This document shows positions 17,057 to 25,036 of a DNA stretch of 61,521 bases, piece after piece (the stretch's first letter is position 1; each line of letters begins with the position of its first letter). Made by a program: the position numbers and the translations under genes. The notes below the pieces were generated by a model. The model made no database searches and was not told where the DNA came from. It was given only the letters and a program-made list of their open reading frames with translations. The DNA is taken from the NCBI GenBank assembly GCA_017435905.1, contig JAFSEB010000060.1, positions 1-61,521 on the forward strand. The letters run 5' to 3'. Source of the stretch: Clostridia bacterium. Lineage in GTDB: Bacteria; Bacillota; Clostridia; Christensenellales; CAG-138.

Positions 17057-18262
17057 TGCTTCGAGGCTCGGGTCGCAAAGTGTCGGGGAGCCGGCTGCCC
17101 TGAGTGCATTTTTTACATCCTTCAGGCCGCTGCCGGTGCTGATGACGGTAACGGTCTCATTGCTGCCGATGATGCCTTCCTGTACCGCACGGCGAAGGCC
17201 TGCAGTAGCGGTCACGCCGGCAGGTTCGCCGAAAACGCCTTCCGTACGGCCGAGAACACGCATGGTATCAAGGATCTCCTCATCGGAAACGGCGATCCAT
17301 TTGCCGCCGGATGCGCTGACCGCACGCAGTGCCTTCACGGGGTTTCTCGGCACGCCCACGGCAATGGAATCGGCGAGGGTGTTTTCTTCCGCCGGGATCA
17401 GCCCACGGTTTTCCCTTGCCGCATCCACAAAGGGGCAGCAGCCCGTGGACTGCACGCCGAGGATCTTCGGGATGCGCTCGATCATGCCAAGCTCGTAAAG
17501 ATCCCTGAAGCCGTTGTACACGCCGCCGATGGTGCAGCCGTCGCCCACGGATACGCACACCCAGTCGGTGGGCTGCCAGGAAAGCTGCTCTGCGATCTCA
17601 AGGGCTACGGTCTTTTTGCCCTCGGTGAGGATGGGGTTGATGCCTGCGTTGCGGTTATACCAGCCGTATTTTTCAATAGCGGCTTTGGAGAGATCGAAGG
17701 TCGCCTTGTAGTCGCCCTTGACAGAGACCACCTTTGCGCCGAAGATCATCAGCTGCGCCACCTTGCCCTCCGGGGCACGCTGGGGCACGAAAATGACCGT
17801 CTTCACGCCCATACGGGCGGCATTGCCGGCGCAGGAGGATGCCGCATTGCCCGTGGAAGAGCAGGCAATGGTATCGTAGCCAAGCTCCACCGCCTTCGCC
17901 ACCGCCACGCCGGAAGCACGGTCTTTCAGGGAAGCGGTGGGGTTGATGCCGTCATCCTTGATGTAAAGCGCCTTGAGCCCAAGCTCCGCACCGAGGCGCC
18001 TTGAGGCATAAAGGGGCGTCCAGCCCACACGCAGAAAGGGTGAAAAATCCCGGGGCTTCAGGGGCATCAGCGGCGCATAGCGCCACATGCTGTTGTTGTG
18101 ATCCTTGGCAAGGGATTCACGGGAAAACCCTTTTTTGATGTAACTGTAATCGAATACGATATCAAGAATGCCTTTTTCGCCGCAATGGGGGCATGTCATG
18201 CGCTCATCGTACGGAAGCTCCGCACCGCAGAGAGTACAGCGATAGCCCAAAATATGCTTCAT
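17033..18262 (-). CDS. thrC: Threonine synthase
   Basis: A 409-residue PLP enzyme converting O-phosphohomoserine to threonine, the last threonine-pathway step. The N-terminus carries a zinc-ribbon (C9, C12, C24, C27) as in one bacterial threonine synthase subgroup. The PLP lysine is predicted in NPTASLKDR (Lys113), and SSTGNAASS is the phosphate/substrate loop. A glycine-rich SVGDGCTIGG binds the PLP phosphate. AAGGAG lies nine bases before ATG. It stands alone; no other thr genes are in the window. Confidence 0.93.
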   Translation of the reverse strand: MKHILGYRCTLCGAELPYDERMTCPHCGEKGILDIVFDYSYIKKGFSRESLAKDHNNSMWRYAPLMPLKPRDFSPFLRVGWTPLYASRRLGAELGLKALYIKDDGINPTASLKDRASGVAVAKAVELGYDTIACSSTGNAASSCAGNAARMGVKTVIFVPQRAPEGKVAQLMIFGAKVVSVKGDYKATFDLSKAAIEKYGWYNRNAGINPILTEGKKTVALEIAEQLSWQPTDWVCVSVGDGCTIGGVYNGFRDLYELGMIERIPKILGVQSTGCCPFVDAARENRGLIPAEENTLADSIAVGVPRNPVKALRAVSASGGKWIAVSDEEILDTMRVLGRTEGVFGEPAGVTATAGLRRAVQEGIIGSNETVTVISTGSGLKDVKNALRAAGSPTLCDPSLEALDASGIL

Positions 18263-18453
18263 AGCCCAATTCTCCTTATTCTGTTCCGGATCGTTTTGAT
18301 TCTAAAAAACCGTTTGATGTGCAAAAAATAAGTTTGTTCTTTCTGTAATCATACTATATTCTTTCCGTTTTGTACAGAACGTTTTTTCCTTTAAAATCCG
18401 TTTTTTCATGTTTTCCATTCCGATTGCAAGATGAACTTTTCCCCTGCCCGTGG

Positions 18454-18459
18454 TACAAT
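18454..18459 (+). promoter_or_regulatory. Extended -10 of the pepT promoter
   Basis: TGG-TACAAT (TACAAT at 18454-18459) is an extended -10 element, 36 bases before the pepT start. The -35 region (TGAACT, 16 bp upstream) is weak. Confidence 0.4.
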
Positions 18460-18494
18460 AAAAAAAGCAGATCATATGAGGAGGTTTTTCGACC

Positions 18495-19709
18495 ATGGAA
18501 ACCGTTTTGACCCGTTTTTTGCGCTATGTCGCCATCGATACAGAATCCGCCCCCGATGCCGGAAAGATCCCCAGCACCGACAAGCAGTTTGACCTTGCAA
18601 AGATCCTGCTTGAAGAGATGCGCTCCCTCGGCATCAAGGATGCACGCATGTCGGAAAACGGCTACGTTTACGGCAGCATCGAAGCCACGGCGGAAGGTCT
18701 CCCCTGCCTCGGCTTCATCGCCCACATGGACACCGCCCCCGATGCCCCCGGCGCCAATGTGAAGCCCCGCATCGTCGAAAACTACCGGGGCGGCGACATC
18801 CGCCTCAACGACGAGGTCTCCATCGAGGAAAACCTGTTCCCGAGTTTGAAGGAATACATCGGCAGCGATATCGTCGTCACCGACGGCACCACCCTGCTCG
18901 GTGCGGATGACAAGGCAGGCGTTGCGGAGATCATGACCCTTGCCGCCTACCTCATCGCCCATCCGGAGATCCGCCACGGCCGCATCGCCATCGGCTTCAC
19001 CCCCGATGAAGAGGTGGGCTGCGGTGCGGACATGTTCGATGTGCCCGGCTTCGGTGCGGATTTCGCCTACACGGTGGATGGCGGCAAGCCTTCGGAGCTT
19101 GAATACGAAAACTTCAACGCCGCTTCCGCAAAGCTCATCTTCCACGGCGTGGGCATCCACCCCGGCGATGCGAAGGACAAGATGCGCAACGCCCTTCACA
19201 TGGCAAAGGAGTTCGATGCCATGCTGCCTGCTGTTGCCCGTCCGGAGCACACCGCCCTTTATGAAGGCTTCATGCACCTGACCTACCTTTCCGGCGATGT
19301 GGTGGAGGCGGAGATGCACTACATCATCCGTGATCACGACAGCAAAAAGTTTGCGGATAAGAAAGCCCTGATGGAAGCCGCCGCCGCTTACCTTTGCACC
19401 AAATACGGCGCAGGCACGGTGGAGCTTACCCTTCGGGATTCCTACTATAACATGCGTGAAAAGATACTGCCCCATTTCCACCTGATCGAGACCGCCATGG
19501 CTGCCATGGAAAAGATCGGTCTTGTGCCCCATGTGGTGCCCGTTCGCGGCGGCACCGATGGCGCTCGCCTTTCCTACATGGGTCTCCCCTGCCCCAACCT
19601 TGGCACCGGCGGTGAGAATTTCCACGGCGTCAGGGAGTTCATCCCCGTGCAGAGCATGGAAAAGGTGGTGGAGCTTCTCAAGACCATCGTGGAGCTGACT
19701 TACGCATAG
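18495..19709 (+). CDS. pepT: Peptidase T (tripeptide aminopeptidase)
   Basis: A 404-residue M20-family zinc aminopeptidase releasing the N-terminal residue from tripeptides in the cytosol. Metal-binding motifs are FIAHMDTAP (His/Asp with catalytic Asp), TTLLGADDKAG (bridging Asp), GFTPDEEVGCG (catalytic Glu and ligand Glu), FAYTVDGG and the C-terminal GGENFHG. GAGGAGG precedes the ATG. Monocistronic, with a perfect palindromic terminator. Fits a peptide-utilising organism. Confidence 0.95.
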   Translation: METVLTRFLRYVAIDTESAPDAGKIPSTDKQFDLAKILLEEMRSLGIKDARMSENGYVYGSIEATAEGLPCLGFIAHMDTAPDAPGANVKPRIVENYRGGDIRLNDEVSIEENLFPSLKEYIGSDIVVTDGTTLLGADDKAGVAEIMTLAAYLIAHPEIRHGRIAIGFTPDEEVGCGADMFDVPGFGADFAYTVDGGKPSELEYENFNAASAKLIFHGVGIHPGDAKDKMRNALHMAKEFDAMLPAVARPEHTALYEGFMHLTYLSGDVVEAEMHYIIRDHDSKKFADKKALMEAAAAYLCTKYGAGTVELTLRDSYYNMREKILPHFHLIETAMAAMEKIGLVPHVVPVRGGTDGARLSYMGLPCPNLGTGGENFHGVREFIPVQSMEKVVELLKTIVELTYA

Positions 19710-19730
19710 TAAACTCCAAAAGTACACAAA

Positions 19731-19760
19731 AAAGCAGGATCGGATATCCGATCCTGCTTT
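19731..19760. terminator. Bidirectional terminator, perfect 30-bp palindrome
   Basis: A fully self-complementary 30-base palindrome (AAAGCAGGATCGG arm), followed on the plus strand by TGTTTTG, between the convergent pepT and PLP-enzyme genes. Confidence 0.9.
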
Positions 19761-19780
19761 TGTTTTGTGTTCGTTTTAGT

Positions 19781-21259
19781 TTATTTCATCATGTCCGCAA
19801 GGACGCCGGTCTTTTCATTGAAGGCGTTGATGAGCGCATCCATCTCGGCGGCCTGATCGTGGATGGAAGTCCAGTAGTTTTCATCATACCACTGGGCGTT
19901 GAGCTCTTCCACGGTCTTGCCCTGCTGCTCGACCCAAGTATAGTACTTGAGGTTGTGCACACGCTTACGGGCGGCGTAGGTGAGTTCTTCCATGTTGTCC
20001 GTGCGAATGCCGTGGAGGTGCTCGCTGTAATCACGGGCAGCGGTAAGGATGTTGTATTCGCCCTGCTGCTCGTTGAGCTCTGCGATACGGGAGGTGTACA
20101 TGGCGGCGGAGTCGGTGCCGACGGTGGCAATGACATCGTTCTCGGTGAGCTCATAGTACTTGGCGAACTTGATGCAGCAAAGCACGTTGGCAATGCCGGA
20201 AATGCCGAGGAGAGAGAGCTGCTCAACGGTCTCTTCGGGAACGCCCACGACTTCCTTGAGGTACTTGTGGCCATCTTCGGTATTGAAGAGGCGCAGCAGG
20301 TTCTGGGAGTCTTCATCATCGATGGCGATGACCATGTCGGTGTTCTTCACATTGTGTACCCACGGCACGTGCTTGTCGCCGATGCCTTCGATGCGGTGGC
20401 CGCCGAAGCCGTTATTGAGGATGGTGGGGCACTGGAGCGCCTCGCCCACGGCCAGCTTCGCATGGGGATACTGTTCCTTGAGGTAATCGCCGGCGGACAT
20501 GGTACCTGCGCTGCCGCTGGTGAAGCAGGCGCCTGCAAAGCGGGTCTTGTCGGTCTTGAGGGACTCGTAAACATCCGCGATCGCCTTACCGGTTACCTGA
20601 TAATGCCAGAGCACGTTGCCCATTTCCTCGAACTGGTTGAAGATGATCACATCTTCACGGGTGCGGCGAAGCTCCCAGGTCTTGTCGAAGATCTCTTTGA
20701 CGTTGCTTTCGCAGCCGGGGGTGGCAATGACTTCACCGGCGATCTTGGAAAGCCAATCAAAGCGTTCCTTGCTCATTTCGGCAGGCAGGATGGCAACGCT
20801 CTCGCAGCCGAGGAGCTTGGAGTTGTAGGCGCCGCCGCGGCAGTAGTTGCCGGTGGAGGGCCAAACAGCCTTATGATAGGTGGGGTCAAACTGACCGGTC
20901 ACAAGACGGGGCGCAAGGCAGCCGAAGGAAGCGCCCACCTTATGGCAGCCGGTGGGGAACCACTTGCCGCAAAGCACCACGATACGGGCTTTGACGCCGG
21001 TCAGCACGCTGGGAAGCTCGATGTAGTTCACATCGCCGTAAGCGCCGCCATCCATGGTGGGCTCGTTGCGCCAGGTGATGCGGAACAGGTTCAGCGGATT
21101 GACATCCCAAAGGCCGACATTCTTCAGTTTTTCTTTGATAACTTCCGGGATCTTGTTGGGGTCACGCATCTGTGCAAACGTGGGGATCACGATGCGGTTT
21201 TCTTTTGCACGCGCCACTGCGCGTTCCAGCTGTTGCGGATGAACGGTCAAATCGATCAT
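19781..21259 (-). CDS. Fold-type II PLP-dependent enzyme (cysteine synthase-like), function unassigned
   Basis: A 492-residue protein of the tryptophan synthase beta superfamily. TGCHKVGAS (Lys107) is the predicted Schiff-base lysine, STGNYCRGG (135-143) the substrate loop, and TSGSAGTMSAGDY the PLP phosphate loop. At 492 residues it is much longer than cysteine synthase (about 310), with an N-terminal extension and an added C-terminal region. Homologues in Clostridia are usually annotated only as pyridoxal-phosphate-dependent. ATG at 21259 follows GGGGTG. It is convergent with pepT; substrate unknown. Confidence 0.75.
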   Translation of the reverse strand: MIDLTVHPQQLERAVARAKENRIVIPTFAQMRDPNKIPEVIKEKLKNVGLWDVNPLNLFRITWRNEPTMDGGAYGDVNYIELPSVLTGVKARIVVLCGKWFPTGCHKVGASFGCLAPRLVTGQFDPTYHKAVWPSTGNYCRGGAYNSKLLGCESVAILPAEMSKERFDWLSKIAGEVIATPGCESNVKEIFDKTWELRRTREDVIIFNQFEEMGNVLWHYQVTGKAIADVYESLKTDKTRFAGACFTSGSAGTMSAGDYLKEQYPHAKLAVGEALQCPTILNNGFGGHRIEGIGDKHVPWVHNVKNTDMVIAIDDEDSQNLLRLFNTEDGHKYLKEVVGVPEETVEQLSLLGISGIANVLCCIKFAKYYELTENDVIATVGTDSAAMYTSRIAELNEQQGEYNILTAARDYSEHLHGIRTDNMEELTYAARKRVHNLKYYTWVEQQGKTVEELNAQWYDENYWTSIHDQAAEMDALINAFNEKTGVLADMMK

Positions 21260-21507
21260 GTTTCACACCCCGTAATCATATAGATTTGTTCCCATAATCA
21301 AAATGGTACTGTGTTTAGTGTATGCTTTTCCGTCCCCTTTGTAAAGGGGATTTTCGCAAATATCTAAAAATTTTTAAGGCAATATTCTTTTTTGTTTGCC
21401 CCCCCATGGAATGGGACGTTGAAAACGCAGCAGAGAAGCGAGAAAGTTTTGCATTGCAAGAAGAATGTGCTGCATGAAAACCGAAGTTATGATACACAGG
21501 AACTATT

Positions 21508-22002
21508 TTACCGGCTATCCGGCATATACAGTTCATCTTCTGCCCATTTACCGGGATTTCCTTCAATGTAATTCCATACATCCAGATAATCATGCTTTCC
21601 GCGAATCACATGATCATAAAAGCCCTTTTGCCAAACAGAAAATCCTGCTTTCTTTGAGATCGCCCCTTTCGTTTGATTCATTACCGTTGAAACCGTAGGG
21701 GCGGCCATTGGCCGCCCGTCAGGATCCGTATTGATCCGCAGCAACAAATGTATATGGTTTGGCATAATAACGGCATGGTCAACCGTAATTGCAGGATAGT
21801 GTCCGGGAATATCATAGATGCTTTCTTTCACCAAGATGCCAAGCTCGGTCAGCGGAGCATTCTCCGGGCGGTCGATCGTTTCCCGTGTATTCGCCCAGAA
21901 CAGGTTTTTGCGATTCTTGGTACAGATAGTAATAAAATAGGCGTTAGGTGTGCTGTAATCGTATTCTCTCAGACGGTTGTGTTTTCGTTTTGGCAATTCC
22001 AT
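21508..22002 (-). CDS. REP-associated tyrosine transposase (RAYT, Y1_Tnp)
   Basis: A 164-residue single-domain HUH transposase. MPNHIHLLL supplies the HIH metal motif (His83, His85), and the helix WNYIEGNP carries the predicted catalytic tyrosine (Tyr145), as in the REP-associated branch of the IS200/IS605 family. It would cut single-stranded REP hairpins. ATG at 22002 is preferred (AGGTG six bases upstream), with GTG/ATG alternatives at 22011 and 22008. Residues 96-102 (GRPMAAP) are encoded by a perfect REP core identical to the array upstream. Length is normal and no frameshift is visible. Confidence 0.9.
   Translation of the reverse strand: MELPKRKHNRLREYDYSTPNAYFITICTKNRKNLFWANTRETIDRPENAPLTELGILVKESIYDIPGHYPAITVDHAVIMPNHIHLLLRINTDPDGRPMAAPTVSTVMNQTKGAISKKAGFSVWQKGFYDHVIRGKHDYLDVWNYIEGNPGKWAEDELYMPDSR
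21695..21717 (+). repeat. REP core embedded in the RAYT coding region
   Basis: GTAG (21695-21698) followed by GGGCGGCC-ATT-GGCCGCCC (21699-21717), identical to the array units at 22.2-22.4 kb. It is read in frame as GRPMAAP on the opposite strand. Confidence 0.9.
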
Positions 22003-22106
22003 ATGCATCACCTATTCTTTGTTTTTCGAGATCATCGTAACAAATATGATCTTTCATTTCAAGGTTACATTTTCCCATCGCCGGCATAAACCGACAATAA
22101 CGGTTC

Positions 22107-22129
22107 GGGCGGCCGATGGCCGCCCCTAC
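22107..22129 (-). repeat. Single REP element upstream of the RAYT gene
   Basis: GGGCGGCC-GAT-GGCCGCCC (22107-22125) followed by CTAC, so the GTAG foot is on the minus strand. Orientation is opposite to the array. Confidence 0.85.
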
Positions 22130-22171
22130 GGTGATAATGCAAGCCGAAACGTCCCCTATTCCTCGTCCGAC

Positions 22172-22495
22172 GGTCACCCCTTTGCAGGGGCGGCCATTGG
22201 CCGCCCGCTTTTTTCCACCGGCTCCCCCTTTGTAGGGGCGGCCATTGGCCGCCCGCATTTTTCCACCCCCCTTGTAGGGGCGGCCATTGGCCGCCCGCTT
22301 TTTTCCACCGGCTCCCCCTTTGTAGGGGCGGCCATTGCCGCCCGCATTTTTCCACCGGCTCCCCCTTTGTAGGGGCGGCCATTGGCCGCCCGCATTTTTC
22401 CACCGGCTCCCCCTTTGTAGGGGCGGCCATTGGCCGCCCGCATTTTTCCACCCCCACTTGTAGGGGCTGCCATTGCCGCCCCTGTTTTTCCACCA
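22172..22495 (+). repeat. Tandem REP array, seven units, about 48-bp period
   Basis: Seven copies of GTAG/GCAG + GGGCGGCC-ATT-GGCCGCCC with stems starting at 22188, 22236, 22278, 22326, 22373, 22421 and 22464 (spacing 48, 42, 48, 47, 48, 43). Between stems lies a conserved CGCATTTTTCCACCGGCT linker; each unit also has a small CCCCT/AGGGG hairpin. Unit 1 has GCAG, the fourth unit lost a base in the right arm and unit 7 is degenerate. There are no coding regions in 22012-22581; open frames here are repeat translations. Confidence 0.92.
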
Positions 22496-22515
22496 TGCCC
22501 GTCCGGCCGAACCGC

Positions 22516-22544
22516 AAAAAAAGAGCCGCCCCGAGGGGCGGCTC
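22516..22544 (-). terminator. Terminator of the surface protein gene
   Basis: GAGCCGCCCC / GGGGCGGCTC stem (22523-22532 / 22535-22544), followed on the minus strand by seven T residues, 38 bases after the stop. Confidence 0.9.
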
Positions 22545-22581
22545 CTGTGTGCAGTTGGAAGCCCAAGAGGGCGTGGTTTAA

Positions 22582-23667
22582 TTACGCACGAACCTTCTTG
22601 AGGACGACAGCGGCAACGAGAGCAACAACGATCATGGCGAAGCCAACGACGCTGGTGTTGTCACCGGTCTGGGGAGGACGGATGGAGGGATCGACGGTGT
22701 CGAGCTCTACAACGTAACCGGAGGGCCATACCTTGGAAACTTCAGTCTCCATGATGGTGCCGAAGTACTTCACGAAGTGCTCTTCGCTCATGTACTTAAC
22801 GCCTTCATAGGTGAAGCCGAGAACATCGAGAACCTCTTCGAGAACGGCAGCAACCTTGTTGTAGGTAGCGCCGGACTGGATCTGGTTCGCAACATCGCCT
22901 TCAATGGCGAAGGAGAGGAGGTTGTTGACCTGCTTCACAACGTGATACTTAACGCCATCAACGGTGACGTAGATAGCACGCTTGGCATCGATCTTGGAGT
23001 CCTCGTCAGCCTTAACAGCAGCGCCAACCACGGGGAAGGTCACCTTGCCGTCATCAGTAACAACGGTGAAGATCTTCTCGCCCTTGTTGTGCCATACATC
23101 GTAGTCTTCGCCGTCAACTTCCCAAGAGAACTTGCCGTCTTTCCACTCGTTGTAAACGCCGAGGGTAGCGGTGATCTTGGCATCAACCTTGGCCTTGTCG
23201 ACCTGAGCCAACACAACATAGTGGAAAGTCTTGCCGTAAGCGGTTTCGGTGAAGTACTTCACGATCTCGTCATCAACGATGGAGGGATCAACGTAGTTGC
23301 TGTCAACGGAAACGAACTTGCAGCCGGAGTTGGTGATGGTGAGCTTGAGCTGGCCGTTCTTGATGTATGCCTTCATATCATCGGAGAGCTTGCCTTCCTC
23401 GGGGAACTCAACGGTCACAACAGCGCGTACATAGTCTTCAAGAACGACGGGATAGGTCTTCTCGAGAACGACCCACAGTTCGTCGCCATCGGGATTAAAG
23501 TACTTGTTGTTGACTTCTTCTTTTTTGCCGCTCAGAGCGTCGATGGTGATCTTGATGTCTTCGACTTCCTTCTCCTTGACCACGATGTCCCAGCCAGCGG
23601 CCAGAGCGGTGGAAGCGAGAGCGAAGACCATGACGAATGCGATTGCGATAGTCAGGATTTTCTTCAT
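22582..23667 (-). CDS. Secreted surface protein with PPQTGD sorting-like C-terminus
   Basis: A 361-residue exported protein: signal peptide 1-23 (ending STALA-A), an extracellular region rich in Lys, Asp and Val with beta-strand-like alternation, and a C-terminal PPQTGD motif followed by a 20-residue hydrophobic segment and KKVRA tail. This is the layout of sortase substrates, although the motif lacks the usual leucine (LPXTG). No catalytic motif was recognised, so function is unknown. ATG at 23667 follows GAAAGGG. It is framed by REP elements on both sides and has its own terminator. Confidence 0.8.
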   Translation of the reverse strand: MKKILTIAIAFVMVFALASTALAAGWDIVVKEKEVEDIKITIDALSGKKEEVNNKYFNPDGDELWVVLEKTYPVVLEDYVRAVVTVEFPEEGKLSDDMKAYIKNGQLKLTITNSGCKFVSVDSNYVDPSIVDDEIVKYFTETAYGKTFHYVVLAQVDKAKVDAKITATLGVYNEWKDGKFSWEVDGEDYDVWHNKGEKIFTVVTDDGKVTFPVVGAAVKADEDSKIDAKRAIYVTVDGVKYHVVKQVNNLLSFAIEGDVANQIQSGATYNKVAAVLEEVLDVLGFTYEGVKYMSEEHFVKYFGTIMETEVSKVWPSGYVVELDTVDPSIRPPQTGDNTSVVGFAMIVVALVAAVVLKKVRA

Positions 23668-24089
23668 TTTCTTTTTCCCTTTCAAGTTAAATTTGTTTTG
23701 CAAGTGAGCCGGGAGCGTTCCCCGGCAGTGATAAGAGTATGCCTTCTTGGGTACTTTCCCGTTGCACGAGTTAATATTAGCATGATTTGTTGCGCATGTC
23801 AACAGTTTTTTGTAATCTTTTTGTAATAATTGCTGTCCTTTTTTTGCGAAACAGGCAATAATTCCGCATTCTTGCCGCCCTTTGCGCACCCCCTGCCCCT
23901 CCCATGGGCAAAAACCGGAAAAAAGTGGCTGTTCGCCTTGATTTTTCCGCCCTTTTGAAAGCGGTTTGCGCAGGCTGCGGCAGCTGCTGATCCTTTTGCT
24001 TATATCGTCAATTATTACAGTTTTGTAATAATTTGGATGGAGATCGAATGATATACCTGGGGGATTCCGCATAGCAGGGTGCGGAACAA

Positions 24090-24170
24090 TATCGCAGGGG
24101 CGGCCGTTGGCCGCCCGCATTTTTCCTGCACACCCTGCACGGGCGGCCAATGGCCGCCCCTACAGCGATA
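24090..24170. repeat. Inverted pair of REP elements (BIME-like) downstream of deoD
   Basis: Copy A at 24098-24116 (GGGCGGCC-GTT-GGCCGCCC, foot GCAG) and copy B at 24141-24159 (inverted, GTAG foot on the minus strand) face each other, flanked by TATCGC/GCGATA. The remainder of the 597-bp interval 23668-24264 has no gene that I can support. Confidence 0.85.
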
Positions 24171-24223
24171 GCAAACAGGAAAATAAGGGTTCGTACCGAG
24201 CGCCTTTTGCTGCGAATGCACAA

Positions 24224-24248
24224 GCGCCCCGGCTGTATGCCGGGGCGC
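24224..24248 (-). terminator. Probable terminator of deoD
   Basis: GCGCCCCGGC / GCCGGGGCGC with a 5-base loop, 16 bases past the deoD stop. The U-tract is weak. Confidence 0.5.
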
Positions 24249-24264
24249 CGCCGATACCGGTCGG

Positions 24265-24972
24265 TTACGCAGTTTCAAGGGCAAGCTTCATCATTTCGGT
24301 GAAGCTGTTCTGCCTTTCTTCTGCGGTGGTGGCCTCGTGGGTCACAAGGCTGTCGGAAATGGTGCAGATGCAAAGGGCGTTCTTGCCTGCACGGGCTGCG
24401 TTCATGTAAAGCGCTGCGGATTCCATTTCCACCGCCAGCACGCCCATCTTCTGCCATGCAAGGCCGTTGGGGGCATCGCTGTAGAACATATCGCTGGAAA
24501 GAATGTTGCCCACATGCACCTTGATGCCCAGCTTGTCCGCCGCATCGGTGGCCTTCTTAAGAAGCTCATAGCTGGCGGTGGGGGCATAGGTGCCGGGCAG
24601 CTCGAACTGGCTGGCAAACACGGAAGAATAGCTGGCGCTCATGCCGATGACGATGGAGCGCAGGGGCAGATTCTCATGCAGGGCGCCTGCGGAGCCGATG
24701 CGGATGATGTTCTTCACATCATAGAAGTTGAACAGCTCGTAGGAATAGATGCCCATGGACGGCATACCCATGCCGCTTGCCATGACGCTGACACGCTTGC
24801 CGTTGTAATAGCCGGTGTGACCCTGCACGCCGCGCACGTTGTTCACAAGAACGGCATCCTCAAGGAAATTCTCTGCGATGAACTTGGCACGAAGGGGATC
24901 GCCGGGCATCAGGACGGTCTCGGCGAAATCGCCAAGTTTCGCATTGATATGCGGAGTGGGGATGTTGGACAT
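24265..24972 (-). CDS. deoD: Purine nucleoside phosphorylase, DeoD type
   Basis: A 235-residue hexameric-type phosphorylase cleaving purine (deoxy)nucleosides with phosphate to base and (deoxy)ribose-1-phosphate. Visible are phosphate-binding GDPLRAK (24-30), SGMGMPSMGIY, the ribose-site VEMESAALY and the catalytic aspartate motif TISDSLV. AAGGAGG lies eight bases before ATG 24972; an in-frame ATG at 25074 has no ribosome binding site. It could use nucleosides imported by the BMP-type transporter at 11.7-16.9 kb (inference). Confidence 0.95.
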   Translation of the reverse strand: MSNIPTPHINAKLGDFAETVLMPGDPLRAKFIAENFLEDAVLVNNVRGVQGHTGYYNGKRVSVMASGMGMPSMGIYSYELFNFYDVKNIIRIGSAGALHENLPLRSIVIGMSASYSSVFASQFELPGTYAPTASYELLKKATDAADKLGIKVHVGNILSSDMFYSDAPNGLAWQKMGVLAVEMESAALYMNAARAGKNALCICTISDSLVTHEATTAEERQNSFTEMMKLALETA

Positions 24973-25036
24973 GGTATTTGCCTCCTTATATGATTGATGT
25001 ATTGTCGTTTTATGCCGCAATGCGGCTTTTTCACTT

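Noticed and set aside
22172..22495. CRISPR array
   Set aside because: The regular repeats have identical linkers, not unique spacers, and no cas genes are near. GTAG-footed palindromes beside a RAYT fit REP.
21944..22566. Overlapping open reading frames encoding GRPMAAPTKGEPVEK-type repeats on both strands
   Set aside because: They are translations of the REP array in several frames, without ribosome binding sites.
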